NCBI GenBank assembly: GCA_012961305.1
Contig: DTZQ01000420.1
Coordinates: forward strand, 1-9,787
Direction of reading: 5' to 3'
Length of the DNA stretch: 9,787 bases
Source of the DNA: Armatimonadota bacterium
GTDB lineage: Bacteria > Armatimonadota > UBA10988 > DTZQ01
Part shown: positions 1 through 7,581 of the stretch, piece by piece
Layout of the letters: the number at the start of each line of letters is the position of its first letter
Position numbering within the stretch: position 1 is the first letter of the stretch
Made by a program: the position numbers and the translations under genes
Notes under the pieces: generated by a model
Databases searched by the model: none
What the model was told of the DNA's origin: nothing
The model's input: the letters and a program-made list of their open reading frames with translations, nothing else

Positions 1-200
1 ACAAATTTATCCTTTGGTGAGCGGCCCGTATATTGCCCCGTGCTAACCAGAAAAGTGCCGCCATTACCAACGCGCCCCTCTTTGCGCAAAACGGCCTGTT
101 CCATCAGGTCAGCCTCTAGATAATTGTAAAATACATTGCCTAGCTCGGTGATACCTTGATCATCCAGCGTATTGGCGGGGTTCACCCGTCCGTTAGTCAT
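1..200 (-). CDS. pckA: ATP-dependent phosphoenolpyruvate carboxykinase, N-terminal part (runs off window)
   Basis: Reading the minus strand from an ATG at 200-198 gives 66 uninterrupted codons to the window edge. The translation ends in TGQYTGRSPKDKFV, which matches the conserved N-terminal segment of the ATP-dependent PEP carboxykinase family (TGxxTGRSPKDK), and it carries the usual N-terminal helix rich in L, E and A (residues about 18-40). The enzyme converts oxaloacetate and ATP to PEP, CO2 and ADP in the cytoplasm, as the first committed step of gluconeogenesis or, in some anaerobes, in the reverse direction. The start is supported by a GGAG at 207-210, 6 bases upstream. The nucleotide and metal binding regions lie outside the window. 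Only 22 bp separate it from the upstream Ycf46-like ORF, so the two are probably co-transcribed. Family assignment is secure from the motif; whether the full gene is intact cannot be seen. Confidence 0.9.
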   Translation of the reverse strand, partial: MTNGRVNPANTLDDQGITELGNVFYNYLEADLMEQAVLRKEGRVGNGGTFLVSTGQYTGRSPKDKF

Positions 201-222
201 TGCAAGCTCCTGTCACCGCGCG

Positions 223-708
223 TTAGCGGGAATTTGGTTTAATACTGACACTGCAAACCATTTCCAGCGTTTGGCCGATTTCCGCCGCGGTGGGCAGGGG
301 GAAGTCCAGCACGGTTATTTCCTCGGCCAAAGTATCGGGCACCTTCAGCACGGGGGAAACTAAGATGATGGTTTTACGTTCGCCGCGCAGCCGGCGCGCC
401 AAATTGCGCAACTTCCGGGCCACTTGCGGGTCGGACAAATAGACGTGGAAGTCCCGCAGGATGAACAGCGCGGGTTCATCCGGCGGGGAGTTCTCCACCT
501 CCTCCAGGGCCGGCAGGGGCAGGCCGGGTGCGGCTTGGGTGCCGTCGTAACCGCGGGCTGCATCCCACACGTGCACCTGACGGGGCGGTTGCTCCCGGCG
601 GGCTACGGCTACAATTTCCTCCTCTACCCGCTGCTCTTCCGCCGTGGGAATGTAGAGCAGCGGATACCGGGCCCGAATATGTAGGTCGAGGGAATCGCGA
701 AACATCAT
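223..708 (-). CDS. Truncated Ycf46-like AAA ATPase: N-terminal domain only
   Basis: 161 codons from ATG 708-706, with a second ATG directly following. The start of the protein (SLDLHIRARYPLLYIPTAEE, residues 6-25), the VHVWDAARGYDG segment (about 45-56), the DEPALFILRDFHVYLSD stretch (about 77-93) and RGERKTIILVSPVLKVPDTL (about 109-128) follow the layout of the N-terminal region of Ycf46-type AAA ATPases, which are about 500 aa long. After residue 149 the sequence changes to MVCSVSIKPNSR and stops, before the Walker A, Walker B and arginine-finger regions of the family. The ORF therefore cannot be an ATPase as it stands. It may be a deletion remnant still expressed as a leader for pckA, or a stand-alone N-domain protein. 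No clear Shine-Dalgarno is seen, but a promoter-like element ends 11 bases before the ATG. I infer the family from motif memory, not from a search. Confidence 0.65.
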   Translation of the reverse strand: MMFRDSLDLHIRARYPLLYIPTAEEQRVEEEIVAVARREQPPRQVHVWDAARGYDGTQAAPGLPLPALEEVENSPPDEPALFILRDFHVYLSDPQVARKLRNLARRLRGERKTIILVSPVLKVPDTLAEEITVLDFPLPTAAEIGQTLEMVCSVSIKPNSR

Positions 709-719
709 GGCAAATTATT

Positions 720-748
720 AGGATACCACAAAAAGAGAAATCGTGCAA
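720..748 (-). promoter_or_regulatory. Putative sigma70 promoter for the Ycf46-like stub and pckA
   Basis: Minus strand: TTGCAC (748-743), a 17-bp spacer, then TATCCT (725-720). The predicted start of transcription is near 713, only about five bases upstream of the ATG at 708, so the transcript would be leaderless or nearly so. This agrees with the lack of a Shine-Dalgarno there. The -10 matches consensus at four of six positions, so this is a moderate call. Confidence 0.45.
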
Positions 749-889
749 GAGTTTACACTTAAGTTCTTAATCTCTTTCACTCTGTCTGGCGGGACCACGA
801 AGGGTTTTGCTTGCAAGGGAGGGAATCTGGGGGTAGGAGCAGGTAAACAAGCACCTGGGGGTCGGGGATGATTTACTTCTGTTTGGGTC

Positions 890-918
890 TTGAAAAACTT
901 TCATGGTCGGGGTACAAT
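890..918 (+). promoter_or_regulatory. Putative sigma70 promoter of the URO-D-like gene
   Basis: Plus strand TTGAAA (890-895), a 17-bp spacer and TACAAT (913-918). The predicted start is near 925, giving a 5' leader of about 45 nt that includes AAGGAG at 958-963, 7 bases before the ATG at 971. Each hexamer deviates little from consensus. The rest of 709-889 holds only the oppositely oriented promoter at 720-748; I see no other gene or RNA there. Confidence 0.65.
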
Positions 919-970
919 AGTGACCGAGCATAAATGAAGGCCATTTTGTCTGTGAACAAGGAGTCCAACT

Positions 971-2080
971 ATGAGCTCCAAAGAACGCGTCAAGGCCGCT
1001 CTGCGGCATGAGGAGCCTGACCGGGTGCCCACGGGCGAGTTCGCCATTGATTACAAAATCATTGAGCAAGTGCTGGGCCACGAAACCTACTACCGGGCCA
1101 AAGCCAAAGAAATCATGGCCCTCTGGGAGGGCCGGCGGGACGAGGTGGTCGAAAGCCAGAAGAAAGACCTCGTTGAGTTTGTGCGCCAGACGGGAATTGA
1201 TGCCGTCTGTGTCAATCCAGTGCCGCCGCGCAATGCGGTCATCCTCAAACCGAAACGGCTGGACGAGCGCACCTGGGAGGACGAGTGTGGCAATATTCTG
1301 CGCTATTCGGAGTTGACGGAGGACATCATGCTGCTCCAACGGGGCGAGCATCCGGAGCGCCGTCCCCCGCAGCCGCCGCCAGACGGGTCGGAATGGGAAC
1401 TGTGGGACTACGTGGTGCAGGAATTGGGAGAAACGCATTTCATCTTCGCCCGCGGCGTGGGCGGAGTGCCGACGGTGAGTTACTTCTCTGCCCTGGGCAT
1501 TGAGCAGCGTCTACTGGATTTAGCCGACCGGCCGGAAGAAGTAGCCGCCCAGAAGATGCGGGCAGCCGAGCGGACGGGAGAACTGGTGCGCTTGGCCCTG
1601 GCCCGGGGTGCGGATGCGGTCTTCTTCGGAGAGGACTATGGCTACAATTCCGGCCCCTTTATGTCCCCCCAATGCTTCCGCCAGGTCTATTTCCCCGCCC
1701 TGAAGCGGCTCTGTGAGGAGACCCACACCGCCGGTGCCCCTGTGCTCTTCCATTCCTGCGGCAACAACGCCCTAATCCTTGACCAGATGGTGGAAGCAGG
1801 CATAGACTGCTACCAATCCATTCAGATGTACGAGGACATTGCCGAATACAAGCGGCTCTACGGCGACCGATTGGCCCTCTGGGGCGGGGTGGACATGCAT
1901 ACCTTAGCCGTAGGCACTCCCGAGGCTGTGCGCTGGGAGGCCCGCTACGCCCTTCGTCATTGCGCTCCCGGCGGGGGGCTCATCCTGGGCAGCAGCCACA
2001 GCCTCAACATCGGCACCAAATACGAAAACTATATGGCTATGCTGGAGGTAGTGCATCAGGAAGGCTGGTATCGGGCCTGA
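971..2080 (+). CDS. URO-D/MtaA-superfamily protein (uroporphyrinogen decarboxylase-like methyltransferase fold)
   Basis: 369 aa, a typical length for the superfamily, with an AAGGAG Shine-Dalgarno at 958-963. It opens with SSKERVKAALRHEEPDRVP (residues 2-20), the standard N-terminus of URO-D-like proteins of unknown role. Further family marks are the GEDYGYNSGPFMSPQCFRQ segment (220-238), FHSCGNN (260-266), LALWGGVDMH (301-310) and the C-terminal GGGLILGSSHSLN segment (334-346). The superfamily covers haem-pathway URO-D and the zinc-dependent cobalamin:coenzyme M methyltransferases MtaA/MtbA. His261 and Cys263 match the position of the zinc-binding HxC pair of the latter, but the third, later Cys ligand appears to be replaced in the SSH segment near 341-343. 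Cytosolic; no signal peptide. No corrinoid protein or haem gene lies nearby. Substrate unknown; true URO-D activity is unlikely. It converges on the heparinase-like gene and its last 25 bp overlap that gene. Confidence 0.85.
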   Translation: MSSKERVKAALRHEEPDRVPTGEFAIDYKIIEQVLGHETYYRAKAKEIMALWEGRRDEVVESQKKDLVEFVRQTGIDAVCVNPVPPRNAVILKPKRLDERTWEDECGNILRYSELTEDIMLLQRGEHPERRPPQPPPDGSEWELWDYVVQELGETHFIFARGVGGVPTVSYFSALGIEQRLLDLADRPEEVAAQKMRAAERTGELVRLALARGADAVFFGEDYGYNSGPFMSPQCFRQVYFPALKRLCEETHTAGAPVLFHSCGNNALILDQMVEAGIDCYQSIQMYEDIAEYKRLYGDRLALWGGVDMHTLAVGTPEAVRWEARYALRHCAPGGGLILGSSHSLNIGTKYENYMAMLEVVHQEGWYRA

Positions 2081-5000
2081 GTCACGCTCGTCACTCGCGG
2101 CCAGACTACTTCATCGCCTACCCCATAGTCGTACACCTCAAACCACGAACCCGCAGGGAACTCTCTCTTCAGTTTGTCGGCCTTGGCCTCAGGGTGAATG
2201 GCGGGGTCTATTAACGCCCACTTCCCACTGCGTACCTCGATAATGCGGTACTCCGCATTGCGGGCTGCATTGACCAAACGCGCACCGTGATAGTAGCGAT
2301 ACCGATGGAGTATGAAGGGTGTAGAGGTGAGGACTCGATGGTCTCCGACCCCGGTGACCTTGCCGGTGCCGATGCGCGAATCGAGGTTCAAGCGCAGTTT
2401 GGCCCCCTCAGCGGTCTTCTCGGCCCCTAACACCTTATACGCGATACGGCGCACGGGGTTGGTGATGAAGAGGTAGTTGCCGACCATATCGCCGGGGTTC
2501 GCCGGGGCAGGGGAAACGGTAATCGTCTCCGTGGCCCGGTCCACTTGGGTAATTTTGGCCCGGTATTCGGGGCTGTCTGAAGTGATGCCGAACTGCCCTT
2601 TGACCAGTTTAGTGCCCCCGACCAGCACCATGACAATCGGCACCCCGTCGCGTTCGGAATAGAACCCGAAGCGGCCAGCGAATTCAAACTCGCCCTCGGC
2701 GGTGCGTTCGACCGTGGGGTCTGCCGAGACCAGGATGGTGTCGGTGCGGTCGGCTAAGCGTACTACGCAGCCGAAGGCAGGGAAACCGGCCTCGTCAGCC
2801 CCCGATACTTTCAGCGGGCGCACTTCCCGAATCAGTGGTTGGTCTGCGTAGGGTTCGATGATGCTGAGCACCTGAGTTTTGACTGGTGCCTCGGCTCGGT
2901 TGTGGATGAGGACCCATTTCATCTCGTAAGGAGAGCCACCGGCCGGCGACTTACCGTCACAGATGGCCACCTCAGCACTTGGGGGACTGAGAACCGTGAG
3001 GCGCAAGTGCAGCCCATTGGCATCCTTCAGGGCCCAGTCGGCAGACCACACGCCCTGGGGTCTCGCCCGTTCCACGTTGTACAGATGTGGAAAGCCGAAC
3101 ATCAGGCCTCTCCATCCGTAAAGGCCGAATCCACACCCGTGCTCTTTCAGCCACTTGGGGTCGCCATACGGGACCTGCGCGCCCGCGAGCGTACCTCCTT
3201 CTTGCTGGGTGAGGGCGAGGCCCTGGGTGGTGAACTCCCCTTCCTGAGCGTGGAAACACCACCAATGCTCCTTGCCGCCAGAGATGCGGTAGAGGTCCAC
3301 ACAGTAGAACTGGTCGCGTCCCACATCCACCAAGACGAGCATCCGGCGCTGCCAATAGTCTGGCAGCAGGCGATAGCCCTTGCCCCGGTCCACTTCATCC
3401 ACAAAGCCCTGGGCGCGGGCCTCGGCAACGTGAACCGGCCCGGCATCGGCGAAGAGTTGTGCGGTAGCCGTCATCTGGACGAAGGGAATCTGGCGGGCCA
3501 AGTTGTGGGTCATCCAGCATTTCTCCCAGTAGCCCCACTGGCGAGGATAGCCCAGGTGGCTCAACAGAGTGCCCTGGTAAGCCTGAAGGCCAATGTCCAT
3601 AAGGTCGTCGTGGAGGTGGCCGCGGGCATGGCCGTAGTACATCCAGAAGGCTCGCTTGTCCTCTCCCTCGCCGCCGCGCAGAATGGCAATGCCGTAGCCG
3701 TCATGCAGCGAACTACGGTCGTTCCAGTCCTCGGGCCAATTTGCTGCCTCCCGTTCCATCTCCTCGCGGGTGAAGGGGAAATCCACAGAGGGCTGCCAGC
3801 CGCGGTGATGCACCAACGCCCAAGCGAATTTGGGGTCGCGAAAGACGCGGTAAGCATGCTCGAAGGCCTCTACCCCGCCGTTTTGCCAGGTAATCTTGGG
3901 CAACCTCTTGTAGACCGGATGCCCACCGCTATCACCGATGGAGGGATAAGTGCGGTCTATGGTGACGGTGTCCATGGCGAAGTCGAAGATGTTGTGGTAA
4001 CGGCGGCTCTTCGTCAGGTTGGGATATTTGGCCTCTGGGTAGACCTCCGGCCGCAGTTGCCGCAGGTGCTCGATGGATTCAATGATGGGTCCCAGGGCGG
4101 ACACGTGCATCCCGTTGTAGCCGCCGGTGGATTCATAGGGCGCGCCGTCGCGGAAGAAGGTGTTGGGGATGAAAATGCGCATCTTCCCCCCGCCGTCGTA
4201 GAGCCAATCCATGAACTCGGCCCCCCGCTCGTAGTTCAGCACCTCGGCCAGGCGCGCGAACCCCCGCTGCGGATAAGGCTCGTTGGAGGCACAAGCGCCG
4301 TCCATGGTCCCCTGCAGCCAAACCGCGAACAGGTTCTCCTCGATGAACCGGCGCACGTCCTCATGGGTTTTCACCTCGTAGCCCTTGCGCTGGAGGAAGG
4401 GGATAATCTCCGAGTCTCGGTCAATCGCCGGAAATATCCGGTCATAGGCCTCGGCCTGGCGCCACTGGTAGCCCGGCTGGTCAATGCAGTAGACGGTGAA
4501 CCCGCTGCCGGCCAGACAGGGGCCCTCGCTGAAGGGAGCCGGCCCGAAGCGTTCCACCTGGCGGCGACTGTTCCGGTGGCGGTGCTGGGTCATGGTCGCC
4601 AGATAGGCGTACTCCACCGCCAGCCGACAGAGCGCGACCAGCGCTTTGTGTACGTACCTTGGGTCCTCGGTGGCCAGATACCCCTCCGCACAGGCGGGCG
4701 CGATACGCAACGCCTGGTGGCAGTAAGCCTGACAGATTTCGGCGATGAACCCGTACCGGTTCCCTTTGTACAGACAGCCACCGCCGAAGCCGTCGTCCGG
4801 GAAGTCGCCGCTGGTCATGTCCCCCTGAGCGAAGTCATTTGAAGGATACTCCTCCTTGCCAAGGGGGCAGCGAATCTTCCACCGATGGGGCAGGGAGGTA
4901 TCCTTGGCCCAGGGATAATAAGCCCGCACGCGGTAGATTTCGGCCCCATGGATGGGACAGCCGAGGCGGAGATTTACCCAGTGCCAGCGGGGAATGGTAC

Positions 5001-5541
5001 TATCGGGCTGAATGGCCCAGAGGTCGTCGTCGGATACTTCCAGCCATCTCGCTCCGGCGCCGGGGCCCCTCTTTCGGTAAGCGGCTTTCTCCGCCTCGGT
5101 GGTGACGGTCTGCCCCTGCTTCAGTTCGGGCAGGGTCTCGCCTAAGGGCCAGCGACGGGGCAGTTGTACCCCCTTCAAGGTGCGGAACTGGCGCAAATCC
5201 TCGAAAGACCATATCTCCACCGGCACCACCACCTCGCCTTGAGGAAGGGAGAAGCGGATTTCCGCCTTCTTGGCTGCCTTGAGCGCGCGGAAGTAGAACT
5301 TGCGCACTTCCGCCTTGGTCGGCGGCGGCGTGCGGTCGAACAAGGTCACCCCCTCGGGGACGGTCACCCTGATTGCCGGAGCGTCGGTGGGGACCTTCAG
5401 CGCAACCATGAACATGCGGTCCACGCCCACTACGTCCGGAGCGTAAACGACCGGGCTCTCTTCCGCGGCATATCCGGGCGTGCTTCCCCCCAGCGGCAAT
5501 AACAACAGCCCGGTAGTAAACAGCCAATCATAACGCACCAT
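2056..5541 (-). CDS. Secreted heparinase II/III-like protein, probable polysaccharide lyase
   Basis: About 1161 aa. The ORF stays open upstream to 5727, but a strong AAGGAGG at 5547-5553 sits just before tandem ATGs at 5544 and 5541; the second has the better spacing, and it starts a signal peptide (MVRYDW, a TTGLLLLPLGG core, GYAA then EE, cleavage near residue 26). A possible beta-rich N-terminal region (about 30-180) precedes a CPIHG motif (195-199) and a helical region (about 260-590) that resembles the alpha/alpha toroid of heparinase II/III lyases, with GGYNGMH at 473-479 offering a Tyr/His pair. The C-terminal half begins with GYGIAILRG and HARGHLHDDLMDIG (638-651), then LLSHLGYP, and HWWCFHAQEG (759-768), matching the beta-sandwich His cluster of the family. 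Members cleave uronic-acid polysaccharides by beta-elimination; the substrate here is unknown. It is longer than most lyases (600-900 aa), with an extra beta-rich C-terminus. Catalytic residues are guesses by position. Confidence 0.75.
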   Translation of the reverse strand: MVRYDWLFTTGLLLLPLGGSTPGYAAEESPVVYAPDVVGVDRMFMVALKVPTDAPAIRVTVPEGVTLFDRTPPPTKAEVRKFYFRALKAAKKAEIRFSLPQGEVVVPVEIWSFEDLRQFRTLKGVQLPRRWPLGETLPELKQGQTVTTEAEKAAYRKRGPGAGARWLEVSDDDLWAIQPDSTIPRWHWVNLRLGCPIHGAEIYRVRAYYPWAKDTSLPHRWKIRCPLGKEEYPSNDFAQGDMTSGDFPDDGFGGGCLYKGNRYGFIAEICQAYCHQALRIAPACAEGYLATEDPRYVHKALVALCRLAVEYAYLATMTQHRHRNSRRQVERFGPAPFSEGPCLAGSGFTVYCIDQPGYQWRQAEAYDRIFPAIDRDSEIIPFLQRKGYEVKTHEDVRRFIEENLFAVWLQGTMDGACASNEPYPQRGFARLAEVLNYERGAEFMDWLYDGGGKMRIFIPNTFFRDGAPYESTGGYNGMHVSALGPIIESIEHLRQLRPEVYPEAKYPNLTKSRRYHNIFDFAMDTVTIDRTYPSIGDSGGHPVYKRLPKITWQNGGVEAFEHAYRVFRDPKFAWALVHHRGWQPSVDFPFTREEMEREAANWPEDWNDRSSLHDGYGIAILRGGEGEDKRAFWMYYGHARGHLHDDLMDIGLQAYQGTLLSHLGYPRQWGYWEKCWMTHNLARQIPFVQMTATAQLFADAGPVHVAEARAQGFVDEVDRGKGYRLLPDYWQRRMLVLVDVGRDQFYCVDLYRISGGKEHWWCFHAQEGEFTTQGLALTQQEGGTLAGAQVPYGDPKWLKEHGCGFGLYGWRGLMFGFPHLYNVERARPQGVWSADWALKDANGLHLRLTVLSPPSAEVAICDGKSPAGGSPYEMKWVLIHNRAEAPVKTQVLSIIEPYADQPLIREVRPLKVSGADEAGFPAFGCVVRLADRTDTILVSADPTVERTAEGEFEFAGRFGFYSERDGVPIVMVLVGGTKLVKGQFGITSDSPEYRAKITQVDRATETITVSPAPANPGDMVGNYLFITNPVRRIAYKVLGAEKTAEGAKLRLNLDSRIGTGKVTGVGDHRVLTSTPFILHRYRYYHGARLVNAARNAEYRIIEVRSGKWALIDPAIHPEAKADKLKREFPAGSWFEVYDYGVGDEVVWPRVTSVTQARYQPS

Positions 5542-5575
5542 CATTGCCTCCTTTCGCAGTATTTCTCCACTTCCC

Positions 5576-5604
5576 ACTATATTTGTTTGCCGCCGAACAC
5601 GCAA
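5576..5604 (-). promoter_or_regulatory. Putative promoter of the heparinase-like gene
   Basis: Minus strand TTGCGT (5604-5599), a 17-bp spacer, then TATAGT (5581-5576). The predicted start near 5569 gives a leader of about 25 nt that carries the AAGGAGG ribosome site. The -10 is good (five of six) and the -35 is weak (three of six). This supports starting the gene at 5544/5541 rather than at the upstream in-frame GTG at 5727. Confidence 0.45.
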
Positions 5605-5637
5605 AGAGCGCGAAGAAATGGTTCGGAATCCAGGCTT

Positions 5638-5829
5638 TAGCCCCGCGTACCTTTCCCCGTAATGGTCCGCCAGTATTTCAGCGTAGATGGCGCTGATTCC
5701 CGTTCCCGCATGGGTATCGCCAATCACCGGGTAGCGGGGGTTGGGGTTGAAATCCTTGAGAACGGGGCCATGCGCTTAATGGACATCAGCAACTCCGATA
5801 TGCCTGAACTCCTCTGGAGCCTCAAGGCC
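5638..5829 (-). pseudogene. Possible decayed coding remnant between the heparinase-like and propeller genes
   Basis: One minus-strand frame reads GLEAPEEFRHIGVADVH, a TAA at 5778-5776, then AHGPVLKDFNPNPRYP continuing into VIGDTHAGTGISAIYAEILA and DHYGERYAG. The composition looks like real globular protein (a GDTHAGTG glycine turn, then an amphipathic helix) and not like a chance reading of GC-rich DNA. The last part is in frame with the heparinase-like gene, but a strong ribosome site and signal peptide start lie downstream, so it is unlikely to belong to that protein. I do not recognise the family. It has no start codon with a ribosome site and carries at least one internal stop. It could equally be chance. 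Confidence 0.3.
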
Positions 5830-7549
5830 GATAGGCTGCCGACCCTACCGTGTCCGTAGGGCCAGTGAACCCCGGTCCTCCAGCAGCGAGGTAGCCGTGA
5901 CTGGCGCCGGAGGACTCCGGGCTGACCCAAAAGGCATAAAGCCGGCCGCTCCTCAGGTAGAAGCGAAACTTAACGGGTTTCCCCGCCAGCGCCGACAGGT
6001 CATCCGCACCCTTCCAGCGCACCGGTTGGAGCGTCCGGTCGACGCGAATGGGAACACAGTTGTCGCGGGAAAAGGGGGCGATTACCCGCCCGCCTTCATC
6101 CAGGACTTCGGCGCGCAATTCGCCGGATTGGGCGTCCACGTTGACGAAGCAGTATCGGCCGCTGAACTTAACCGGTCGAGTGGTTAGGGTGCCCTCCCTT
6201 TCGCCTGCGTCCATAGAGGCGAATCCGTCCCGGCGCAAGGTGGCCAGACCGGTGCTGCACACTCCGGAGGCTGGCGAGCCGGGGACGCCGGCCCGGCCGC
6301 TGACGTAGAAATAGAGTTTATCTCCTACCACCAGACAGCAGCCGCCCGCGGACTGAACGTTGCCCCAGTTCCAGTCACCCTGACGTTCGGAAACGGGGAT
6401 AAAGGCGCGACGGTCGGGCCGATACCAGTGGAACCCATCACGGCTGAAGCCCACGCACACCTCATTGGGCTTGGCACGGTCTCTCGGCTGGCCCCGCCAG
6501 ATGCTGAACAGGCCCAAGAGCACACTTTCGTAAGCCACGGCGTCCAAATTGTAAAGTTGTGGCTGGATGTTGAGGTCGGGTCGCTTCGGGTCCAAGCGGT
6601 CGGCGCCAACCCACAGCGGCGGCTCCCCGGCCCGCCACTTCGCACCGGCAAGCACGTCCGCATGCTCCCAATAGCGGCGGCAACGTCCCACTCCCTCAGG
6701 GGGACGGAAATACTCCCGCAGGCTGTACACCCATACCTTACGGAAGGGGTTGTAAAAGACGGTTGTGCGGTCCCCACACTGGCCGCTGCGGGCCACTTCC
6801 TTCCAGTGAATTCCGTCGGCCGAGAAGTGAAGGGAAAGCCCTCCCTTGAAGTCGAAGAGGAACATTTTGTAACGCCGCTGGGGGTCTTTCTCCGCCAGGT
6901 CCAGCCACACCGTGCCGGAATCCCGGCGCGAGGTGTGCACGATGTTGGTCCCCGGCTGCACATCCAGGGCCGGCTTCTCCCAGTGGATGCCGTCCTGAGA
7001 AGTGGCATAGGCCGTAGCGCGACAGTATCCGGCCATGTACCACATCTTGAACAGGCGGTCTTGGGGGTCGTACCAGACGCCATCGCTGAAGACCATGGCC
7101 GTGGGAGCCGGATGGTCCCCCGAGGTGCTCTCCTCCACCTCCCAGGGCTTGTCCGGCTTGAGGACTGGGTTGTCCGGGTAATACTCGGCCTGGTGGAAGG
7201 TCCGTTGCAGCGTGGTGTGCTCAATGAGGAAGTCATCTACGAAGAGTTGTCGTCCGACGTCAATGGGAATGACGGTCGGGGGAGAGGTGAGGTAGGGGGG
7301 CAGCGGGGGCGGGTCCAGGGTCAGGGCTGTAACCCGCGGCGGCCAGGGGGACGGCAGGCGGATGCCATTGTACAGCGTTTCGCCCCCCCTTGCTTCCCCG
7401 CGTTCCGCTCCGGCCACCTGGGCCGCTGTGGTGAGGCTGGTGGCCGCGACCAACAGGCAAAGCGACTTTGTCAGTCGCGCTTTGGCTCCTCTCGCTTCCC
7501 CACGGCGACCGTTCTCCGGGCTGTTAGTCGGGCGCAATTGTCTGTACAT
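5822..7549 (-). CDS. Secreted beta-propeller protein, glycosidase family 32-like
   Basis: 575 aa from ATG 7549-7547; AGGA at 7561-7558 lies 8 bases upstream. An in-frame upstream codon at 7606 lacks this site and is rejected. The long basic N-terminus is followed by a hydrophobic core (KSLCLLVAATSLTTAAQVAGA, ending near residue 48), indicating export. The mature protein has DVGRQLFVDDFLIEHTTLQR (98-116) and YPDNPVLKPDKPW (124-136), a pattern seen in uncharacterised proteins annotated as GH32-like or five-bladed beta-propellers. Three SxDGxHW repeats at residues 184-190, 243-249 and 369-375 mark successive blades. A C-terminal beta-rich stretch (about 458-545) with FSGRYCFVNVDAQSGELRAE resembles the beta-sandwich module of GH32/68 enzymes. 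Likely role: hydrolysis or binding of an extracellular sugar chain. Catalytic acids cannot be assigned with confidence, and it may be a non-enzymatic propeller. I see no convincing promoter directly upstream. Confidence 0.7.
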   Translation of the reverse strand: MYRQLRPTNSPENGRRGEARGAKARLTKSLCLLVAATSLTTAAQVAGAERGEARGGETLYNGIRLPSPWPPRVTALTLDPPPLPPYLTSPPTVIPIDVGRQLFVDDFLIEHTTLQRTFHQAEYYPDNPVLKPDKPWEVEESTSGDHPAPTAMVFSDGVWYDPQDRLFKMWYMAGYCRATAYATSQDGIHWEKPALDVQPGTNIVHTSRRDSGTVWLDLAEKDPQRRYKMFLFDFKGGLSLHFSADGIHWKEVARSGQCGDRTTVFYNPFRKVWVYSLREYFRPPEGVGRCRRYWEHADVLAGAKWRAGEPPLWVGADRLDPKRPDLNIQPQLYNLDAVAYESVLLGLFSIWRGQPRDRAKPNEVCVGFSRDGFHWYRPDRRAFIPVSERQGDWNWGNVQSAGGCCLVVGDKLYFYVSGRAGVPGSPASGVCSTGLATLRRDGFASMDAGEREGTLTTRPVKFSGRYCFVNVDAQSGELRAEVLDEGGRVIAPFSRDNCVPIRVDRTLQPVRWKGADDLSALAGKPVKFRFYLRSGRLYAFWVSPESSGASHGYLAAGGPGFTGPTDTVGSAAYRP

Positions 7550-7581
7550 GGTTATCTTCCTCTCCTCATGATTAACGCTCA

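Noticed and set aside
767..1438. 223-codon minus-strand ORF opposite the URO-D-like gene
   Set aside because: Its bulk is the complement of conserved URO-D-like codons, and its last part is intergenic DNA with the plus-strand promoter.
2839..4842. 667-codon plus-strand ORF opposite the heparinase-like gene
   Set aside because: It is a mirror reading of a GC-rich coding region. The translation is Val/Leu/Gly/His-rich with no domain pattern, while the minus strand has a signal peptide, a strong ribosome site and family motifs.
5542..5727. N-terminal extension of the heparinase-like ORF to the GTG at 5727
   Set aside because: AAGGAGG at 5547-5553, the signal peptide just after it and a promoter-like element at 5576-5604 all favour a start at 5544/5541.
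5843..5861. CCCTAC/GTAGGG hairpin as a terminator of the propeller gene
   Set aside because: It lies inside the coding region, before the stop codon, and no T-tract follows.
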